In this document: piece after piece, positions 43,060 through 49,007 of the stretch
Numbering within the stretch: the first letter of the stretch is position 1
Layout of the letters: each line of letters starts with the position of its first letter
NCBI GenBank assembly: GCA_010279815.1
Contig: QEOQ01000238.1
Span: 1,770 to 50,776 of the forward strand
DNA from: Brachionus plicatilis
Taxonomy: Eukaryota; Rotifera; Eurotatoria; Ploima; Brachionidae
Direction: 5' to 3'
DNA: 49,007 bases
Made by a program: the position numbers and the translations under genes
Notes under the pieces: model-generated
Told to the model about the DNA's origin: nothing
The model's database searches: none
What the model saw: the letters and a program-made list of their open reading frames with translations, nothing else

Positions 43060-43806
43060 TTAAAATCCGAGTCTATTGACTGGTTTCTTAACTCGGCTAC
43101 TTTTGCGAGTATTTCCCTCCCTATTGACCACTTGATTTGCCAGGTATTTATTTGGAATAAACGTCTGATCACCTGAGGATTCCGCTTCAGTTTCAGTGTC
43201 AGACCGGCTTTCTAAAAATGATTTATTTTCTGTTGGCTGTACATCAGGTACGGGACAATCAAATTCCACTCTGTCTTGATTTCCATGTAAATTATGGTAA
43301 TTTTCATTTAAAGACTTATTTTGCTGGTCAACCGGGTTTGTTTTTGTTCTTCTATCCTTAATTTGTCTCTTTTTACGCTTTCTTGGTTTCCTCTGAGGTA
43401 GTGTATCATTTTCGTTTTCAGACTCAGGGTCACTTAATTTATCTTTGATGATACCAAAAAACCTTTTTAAGCGATTATGGTGCACTAATTTGACTTTGGC
43501 TTTTAATTTATTTAATTTTTTTATTTTATAATTTACCGGTCCTAATTTTTGTAATATTATAAATGGACCTTCCCATTTTGGGGCAAGTTTTTTAGAAAGT
43601 CCTCTCCTGACTTTCGGAATATTTAACAAAACTAAGTCTCCTACCTTATATTCACTTGGTTTAATGTTGCGGTCGTAATAATATTTACTCTTTTCAGCTT
43701 TGGAATTTGTAATTGTTTGGACACAATTGAAGACTTCATTGAGTTTATCTTTTAACTCACGAACATATAGGTCAGCACGTGTTTGTTCATTGTAATTGTT
43801 CTCAGT
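43060..43806 (-). pseudogene. pol C-terminus: end of integrase with GPY/F module and basic tail
   Basis: Same frame as the integrase part, separated only by TAA 43807-43809. Contains YKVGDLVLLNIP and LAPKWEGPFIILQKLGPVNY, the GPY/F module of gypsy integrases, then VKLVHHNRLKRFF and a lysine/arginine-rich, disordered tail (RKPRKRKKRQIK) to the stop before 43060. Confidence 0.8.
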
Positions 43807-45417
43807 TTAAGTTGCGTTCAAGTCAATTGTAACTTCCCCTTCCCCATTATTTTCGGCACATTCGGTAATCATCAAGTCAATTGGGATTTTGGGTTTTCTA
43901 CCAAAAATTACTTGATACGGCGAATGGTTGGTTGTCGAATGTGTTGATGTGTTGTATGCAAAGCTCAAATATGGTAAAAGTTCATCCCAATTGTTTTGGT
44001 TCTCATTCACGTAACATGCTATCATTGTTTTGAGTGTTCGATTAAAGCGCTCAGTTAAGCCGTCACATTCGGGATGATAAGCCGTTTTTCTTAATTGATG
44101 AATATCTAAAAGTTCATAGACTTTTCTCATTAATTCAGACTGGAAATTTGTACCCAAGTCTGAAAGAATGTTTGTACAGAGACCAAATTGCATCATGAAC
44201 CTTACTAAATTATGAGCCACAGTGTCACTCGTTGGGTTGTTCATTAGATACAGAGCCACCCATTTTGAAAAGTGACAACAAATTACCAATATATAACAAT
44301 TTCCATTCTTGGATGTTGGCAATGGACCGGTTATGTCTATGGTAATTAATTGGAGCGGTTTATTTGGCCGAATTGGTTGTAGTCGTGCTCTTTGAAATTG
44401 TTTAGGTTGTTTAACTTTTTGACAAGTACAGCACTCTTTAATGAATCTGATCGTTTTATTTTTTAATTTTGGTGCATAAAAACGATCTCTTAGTTTGTCA
44501 TATGTTTTGCTGACACCTAGATGACCACCAAGTATAGAACTTTGCACCTTCTCAATTGTTTGATTCATTAGATGTTTTGGTAGAACAACAACCTTTGTAC
44601 CATCTTCCTTTTTCAGAAATAAGAGATTGTTATCTAAACAAAGCTGTTCATACAGTTCATATAATCTCTTATGAAAATTGGAATTGAATTGCTTTATTTC
44701 CGGGCGGTTTTCACCATTTTCATTAATTAAATTTTTTATCCAGCTAATACTTTGGTCTTTGTCTTGTTCAACTGGTGAAATTTCTAATTGTTGTGGTTCT
44801 GGTTCATCTTGATTGATGTCAATTAAATTTATAACATATTTTGGTTCTGTTTCATCAGCTACGTGTTGTAATTGTTGAGCTTGTACTCTCACATCGTCAT
44901 TTGGCAAAGGCCATCTCGAAAGTGCGTCTGCATTTGTATGAGTTTTACCACTTTTATAATGGATTTTGAAGGTGTAATTGTTGATTCTAATTAACCATCT
45001 GGCTAAACGTGAATTAGGTTTTTTACACGTGAGTAACCATGATAAAGGTTGATGGTCAACATAGCAGTCAAATTCTCGACCAAATAGGAAAGAATGGAAA
45101 TTTTCCATCGCTATGACCATTATAAACAATTCCTTCTCAGTTGTTGAATAGTTTTGCTGACTTTTGTTTAGTTGTTTTGAGAAATATGCGATTGGTCTCA
45201 TATTCCCATTTACTTCTTGGGATAATACAGCACCTACTCCTGTATTACAAACATCCGTGTCTAACTTAAATCTTCTATTTGGATCTGGTAACGTTAGGAC
45301 TGTTTCTGATGTTAACAAGTTGCGTAAAATATTAAAAGATTCCTCACATTGTTCATTCCAGTTTAATTTATTATTTTTTGCTGTAATTGTTTCTTCCTTT
45401 GTCGTTAATTTATACAA
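43807..45417 (-). pseudogene. pol: RNase H and integrase core
   Basis: Continues the RT frame after the TAA at 45442-45444. RNase H: RRFKLDTDVCNTGVGAVL, RPIAYFSKQL, STTEKELFIMV, DCYVDHQPLSWLL and HTNADALSR. Integrase: zinc-binding HLGVSKTY...CCTCQKVK (HHCC), then catalytic TIDITGPLP, ILSDLGTNFQSE and GLTERFNRTLKTM, so all three acidic residues remain. Spacing and order are standard for gypsy. Stops at TAA 43807. Confidence 0.88.
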
Positions 45418-45441
45418 AGCTGCGGCTATTTGGGAAAAATG

Positions 45442-46374
45442 TTACATAAATTTTCTATAATATTGGGCTAAGCCTAAGAAACTTTGTAATTGTGTTAGAG
45501 TATAAGGTCTAGGGTAGTGAAAAAGAGCTTCAATTTTAGCTGGATCAGGTTTAATGTAGCCAAATCCTATTACATGACCTAAAAATGCGACTTCGTTTTT
45601 CATGATTTCACATTTTTGCTTTTTTAAAATTTCTACAACTATTCTTACATGTTCTAAGTGCTGGGATATATCGTAAGAATGTATTAAAATATCATCTAAA
45701 AATACGGCAACAAACCCATTTTTAATTGCTTCCTCCATTACTTCATCCATGGCCCTTTGAAATGATGCTGGCGCATTTGTCAGACCCATTGGCATCACCA
45801 CAAATTCGAATAAGCCTCGCTCACAAGAAAATGCTGTGTATTTTCGCGATTTTGGATCCAGCTTTATTTGAAAATATCCACTAAACAAATCCAGTTTGGT
45901 GAACCACTTTGACTTTGACAACAGCGTAAATAAGTCATCAATGTTTTTTTTCAACGGATGAGCATCTTTCCTGGTGACATTGTTAAGTAAACGATAGTCG
46001 ATAGTGAGACGTATTGATCCATCTGGTTTGTTAACTAAATATATTGGTGAGGACCAGGATGAATTGCTTGGTTGAATTAACTTTGCCGAAAGCATTTCAT
46101 CAATCATTTTACTAAATTCTTCTCGTTTGCTCATTGGGACTCTACGTGTTTTTTGACGTATTGGTTCTTGTTGTGGGTTAATTAAGTCAATTTTATGATT
46201 AGTAATTGTTGATGGTTTAAGATACATGAGTGAAGTGGCTGAGACACTTTTTACTAATTCTAAAATTTTATTTTTGATTACTTCATTTTTAGATGGATCC
46301 TCCTTAGATTCAATAGTGTCTGAGCTTGTGTTGATGGTTTGGACAGTTTTAGGTTTTGCGTCATTGTTATTCAA
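45442..46374 (-). pseudogene. pol: reverse transcriptase
   Basis: Gypsy RT: PMSKREEFSKMIDEML, SSWSSPIYLVNKPDGSIRLT, IDYRLLN, WFTKLDLFSGYFQIKL, FVVMPMGLTNAPASFQR and the catalytic FLDD (codons 45691-45702). Ends FLGLAQYYRKFM then TAA, after which the same frame goes on into RNase H. The single TAA is therefore a nonsense mutation, not a gene boundary. Confidence 0.9.
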
Positions 46375-46398
46375 CTGCGATTGTTTAAGTTTCTTGTT

Positions 46399-46887
46399 CT
46401 AGTTGTGTATAGTTGTAATTGTAAAATTTTTTAAAGTTGATTTTAAATGACCAATTGGTATTCCAAACCCATTGAATTTATTAACAAAATCAAGACCAAT
46501 GAGACAATCTTGTACCAAATCCTTAATTATGTACACATTCATTTGTGTGGTGTATGTACCAAATTGTATTTTGACACCCGTTCTACCAAGAATTACTAAG
46601 TTACTACCATCGGCACCCGTAATATCATTTCTGACTTGAATCATCTCTTCTCCATTTGGAAGATCCTTGTACTTTTTATCAGATATAGCTGTTATATCTG
46701 AACCAGTGTCGATTTGGAAATGAGTCAAAATGTCGTTAATTAGGCAATCACCTTCTAAATTTTCTGCTACGGTTGAACTGTAGTTTGAAATTTGTTGTTC
46801 ATTTCCCTTTAAAAATGTTGTGTTGTTGGTAGGCAATTTTAAATTCTGATGTGAATGAGATTTTGGGTGATGAAGTTGTCTGGCCAA
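46399..46887 (-). pseudogene. pol: aspartic protease
   Basis: HFQIDTGSDITAIS holds the active-site DTG (46702-46710); VQDCLIGLDFVNKFN is the second conserved block (usual ILGxDFL). Same frame as RT, separated only by TAG 46399-46401. The N-terminal part is Asn/His-rich linker following gag. Confidence 0.85.
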
Positions 46888-47051
46888 TTGAAGATTTTTT
46901 GAAAATTTAGGTGATGTAACATTTTTTGTTTTAAGATTTGGATGTTTATTGTTGTTGAAATTATCTTTATTTTTAGGCTCAAAATTATGTGATAGTCATT
47001 CATTTTGGACCATTCTCACATTTTGATTATTCTTGTTATTAGATAGAAAAC
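46888..47051 (-). pseudogene. gag-pol junction with worn CCHC knuckle
   Basis: Near 46990-47020 a frame reads LSHNFEPKNK, like the end of a CCHC nucleocapsid knuckle (GHxxxxC) in which the Cys and preceding residues are changed. A frame change between gag and pol falls in this stretch; the normal fusion mechanism cannot be read from one damaged copy. Confidence 0.45.
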
Positions 47052-48005
47052 TTACTTTAGGTTTCGGCTTTTGGTAATGTTGATTTGAATAGGAGGCCTC
47101 TTGATTGAACTGATCATACGAATTATTGTAATTTTTGGATTGTTCTTTAATCTGATTTCATTTGTTCTAGAATTTTTTACTTCTATTATTTGTTTACATT
47201 TTTGGAAACCAATTTCAAGTTTATTTGCTTTGTCCAAAACCTCTTGAATTGTTTCTATTGTTTCCGTTTGACAGAGTTCACTTTGTACTCTGGTATCTCG
47301 TAAACCTCGAATAAAACGATCAACAATAATTGGCTCCCTATACCTATCGTCATGCTGAAGGTAAGCTTTCGCGGCCAAATTTTCTAGTTCAAACATAAAT
47401 TGAAATATTGTTTCGTTTTGTAATTGAGTTCTGTGAACAAATTCCATCAATGGATCATTCTAAATAGGGTTTCTTCCAAACAATTTTGATGAGATCTTAA
47501 TAATTTCCTCGTAAGTGGCATTTGGATTACAAATCAGAAGTCTTTGTTCCAATTGTTCAATGCAGATTTCTTCCATTAAGGACAATAAGGCATTTGTTTT
47601 GTCGGTAACATTTTTTGCATACATTGAAGTCTTGATTTGTTGTAAATTTAGTCGGTGTGATTTTTAGCTCATGTACATATTGTAATTGTGTTGTTGGTTT
47701 CTTTTTAACCAATTCACAATCGATGTGACAGCCTTAGGTAACACAGACCATGAAATTTTGAAAATGAAAATTGTAACTGTTAAATTCCAGATGTATTGAA
47801 AATAACTTTGGTTGTAGTAGTAGGTATTAACTTGGTCTAGTAATTGTATGATAAATCTGAATTTGTTTTCATTCAGTGTAGGTGGGACTTTTTTACCATA
47901 TTTTGATCGATTGAGCTCATCTTCAATGACTTGCTTTGTATAAATTAACTGTGTAATATATTGCATGCATGTGTAAACATACGTGATTGGGTTCCACGTG
48001 GGCAT
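47052..48005 (-). pseudogene. gag remnant (capsid region)
   Basis: 47052-47450 reads MMEFVHRTQLQNETIFQFMF, ELENLAAKAYL, REPIIVDRFIRGLRD and a helical VLDKANKLE segment, typical of gypsy capsids. The same frame continues upstream through TAG 47460-47462 (NATYEEIIKISSKLFGRNP). A frameshift near 47630 links to ITPTKFTTNQDFNV, the common start of this capsid. A 113-residue open frame at 47664-48005 in the gag frame may be the amino-terminal part; I do not recognise a domain there. Confidence 0.7.
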
Positions 48006-48214
48006 TGTATTTGCTTGTGGCTAATTACACGTTAATTTAGAAAAAAATCTATTGTGGACGATCAATTAATTGTAGGTTGCACGGAGACTCCCTTAGTATC
48101 ACTCTGATTAGTGACGATTAAATAAGATTTACTTATTTGATTTACGTACCTCGTGTACGATTTGTTTTGATTGTCGAAAAACTCGAGTTTGTTTAATTAA
48201 AATATATAACTAAA

Positions 48215-48232
48215 CGACCACTGGGCACCATT
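48215..48232 (-). promoter_or_regulatory. primer-binding site
   Basis: On the minus strand, TGGTGCCCAGTGGTCG begins three bases after the 5' LTR. TGG is the usual complement of a tRNA CCA end. Which tRNA cannot be decided without the genome's tRNA set. Confidence 0.6.
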
Positions 48233-48538
48233 TGTAATAAACGTGGTTTTTGTTTATTATCTTTTTGTACATAGACGAGTATTAATTTAATAACTCCCGC
48301 TATGCTTTTGTTGAGAGGCCAAACAATTAAAGAAGAAACTTTTTAAGGATAAATCTTTATTTGTAATAAATTGGAATCTCAAACTAATAGGTGAAAAACA
48401 AGCATTTAAATATGCAAAATTATGACTAGGAAATAATAACTACTGTAACTGAAGAAAATAATATCGTAACTGTTGAAAATAATATGGTAACTGTTTTTTA
48501 ACTCAAATTTAATACGACATTAAATTTGGGTTATTACA
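48233..48538 (-). repeat. 5' LTR (306 bp)
   Basis: TGTAATAA...TTATTACA ends; one copy of the 25-bp unit that is doubled in the 3' LTR. AATAAA on the minus strand near 48362. Confidence 0.9.
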
Positions 48539-48542
48539 AAAC

Positions 48543-48956
48543 CAAAAATTTACCTCTGCACTCATTCAATTAAAAAATTTAAATCTATTTTATAGTTTTA
48601 GAGTTATTTGATCATTTTGAGCATCAAAAATTGCAAACTCAACTTACGGCATTTAGGTAAGTAGAGTTTGCGATAAAAAAAACAAAATAATAAAAAATTA
48701 TTAACTTTAATTGTTTATCTTTAAATCATTTTCGAGAATTAGGCATTCTATTAAATAACTTTATTCAATTTGGTTACATAATCCAAAAATTATTCACCTA
48801 ATCTTAAGGTTTTTTAACCAACTTGCATTTTTTTATTTTCCGACTAGACTGAGTTTTTTCAACGATTGAATGTTAATTTCTAAATAAAAATTAAACTCAT
48901 TCAATTTCACTAAAGAGTTTAATTTCAAATATGAAAATGCTTGCATTAGTTTCAAC
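48543..48956. other. AT-rich stretch right of the retrotransposon
   Basis: Nothing recognisable. Confidence 0.5.
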
Positions 48957-49007
48957 CAGAGTTGTTTAAAAGTCCCAAAAAAAAGTCTAAGTCACCAAAA
49001 AAAAAGT
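48957..49007. mobile_element. hAT MITE (CAGAGTTG family), cut by the window end
   Basis: CAGAGTTGTTTAAAAGTCCC matches the left end of the 38838 copy for the first 26 bases; the remainder is outside the window. Confidence 0.6.

Larger units (their letters stand above)
41272..48538 (-). mobile_element. gypsy-type LTR retrotransposon with an extra RRM/coiled-coil/RING gene
   Basis: 7267 bp, transcribed on the minus strand. LTRs at 41272-41602 (3') and 48233-48538 (5') start TGTAATAA and end TTATTACA; a 4-bp duplication AAAC flanks the element (41268-41271, 48539-48542). Order on the minus strand: 5' LTR, primer site, gag, protease-RT-RNase H-integrase, extra gene, polypurine tract, 3' LTR; this order (RT before integrase) is gypsy/Metaviridae. 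Outside one 25-bp tandem duplication the LTRs differ at three positions (about 1%), so the insertion is young. Yet gag and pol carry several stops and at least one frameshift. Confidence 0.9.

Noticed and set aside
1..49007. tRNA, rRNA, snRNA or CRISPR arrays
   Set aside because: Scanned by eye on both strands; no cloverleaf-like A/B boxes, conserved rRNA text or regular spacer-repeat array seen. Repeats present are all transposon ends or low-complexity runs.

Overview
The window reads as nuclear DNA of a small, very AT-rich invertebrate. Coding exons are separated by AT-rich introns (one is only 57 nt), the standard code is in use (TAA, TAG and TGA all act as stops), and the one clear housekeeping-type gene is an animal DENN-domain protein. 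The compact introns, a lineage-specific-looking 7TM receptor and the mix of LINE, MULE, hAT and gypsy elements fit a rotifer such as Brachionus best. That assignment is inference; the sequence alone does not fix the species. About 75-80% of the window is repeats or AT-rich sequence in which I recognise nothing.

Layout. 1-4.1 kb: LINE tail, a Tc1/mariner MITE, a pogo-like end and a MULE transposon with a nearly intact transposase. 4.86-7.12 kb: an intronless gene for a signal-peptide-bearing 7TM receptor with a large ectodomain, with a TATA box and poly(A) signal. 7.5-16.2 kb: a GC-rich broken LINE, an hAT MITE, a SWIM zinc-finger MULE scrap, MITEs and a near-perfect 513-bp foldback. 17.1-30.8 kb: a DENND1/connecdenn-like gene on the + strand in at least seven phase-0 exons, including 30- and 21-nt microexons. 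Its introns hold foldbacks, LINE fragments, three copies of an 8-bp-TSD transposon family, two abutting hAT insertions and a 778-bp assembly gap. 31.4-34.4 kb: a Tc1-like element with IR/DR ends, split by a MULE that carries a Ulp1-like protease and has a perfect 9-bp target duplication. 35-41.3 kb: hAT MITEs, a decayed MULE, a LINE 3' end and two TA-flanked MITEs. 41.27-48.54 kb: a gypsy-type LTR retrotransposon on the - strand with near-identical LTRs.

The most unusual item is in that LTR element. Between integrase and the 3' LTR, where an env would sit, an extra sense-strand gene encodes an RRM-like domain, a long coiled coil and a C3HC4 RING finger. It has a clearly higher GC content than pol and a perfect Kozak start. 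I read it as a captured cellular gene carried by the retrotransposon. In this copy it has one frameshift and one stop.

Only two host genes are supported: the 7TM receptor (cell-surface signalling) and the DENND1-like protein (Rab35 GEF type, clathrin-coated endocytosis). They share no visible functional link.
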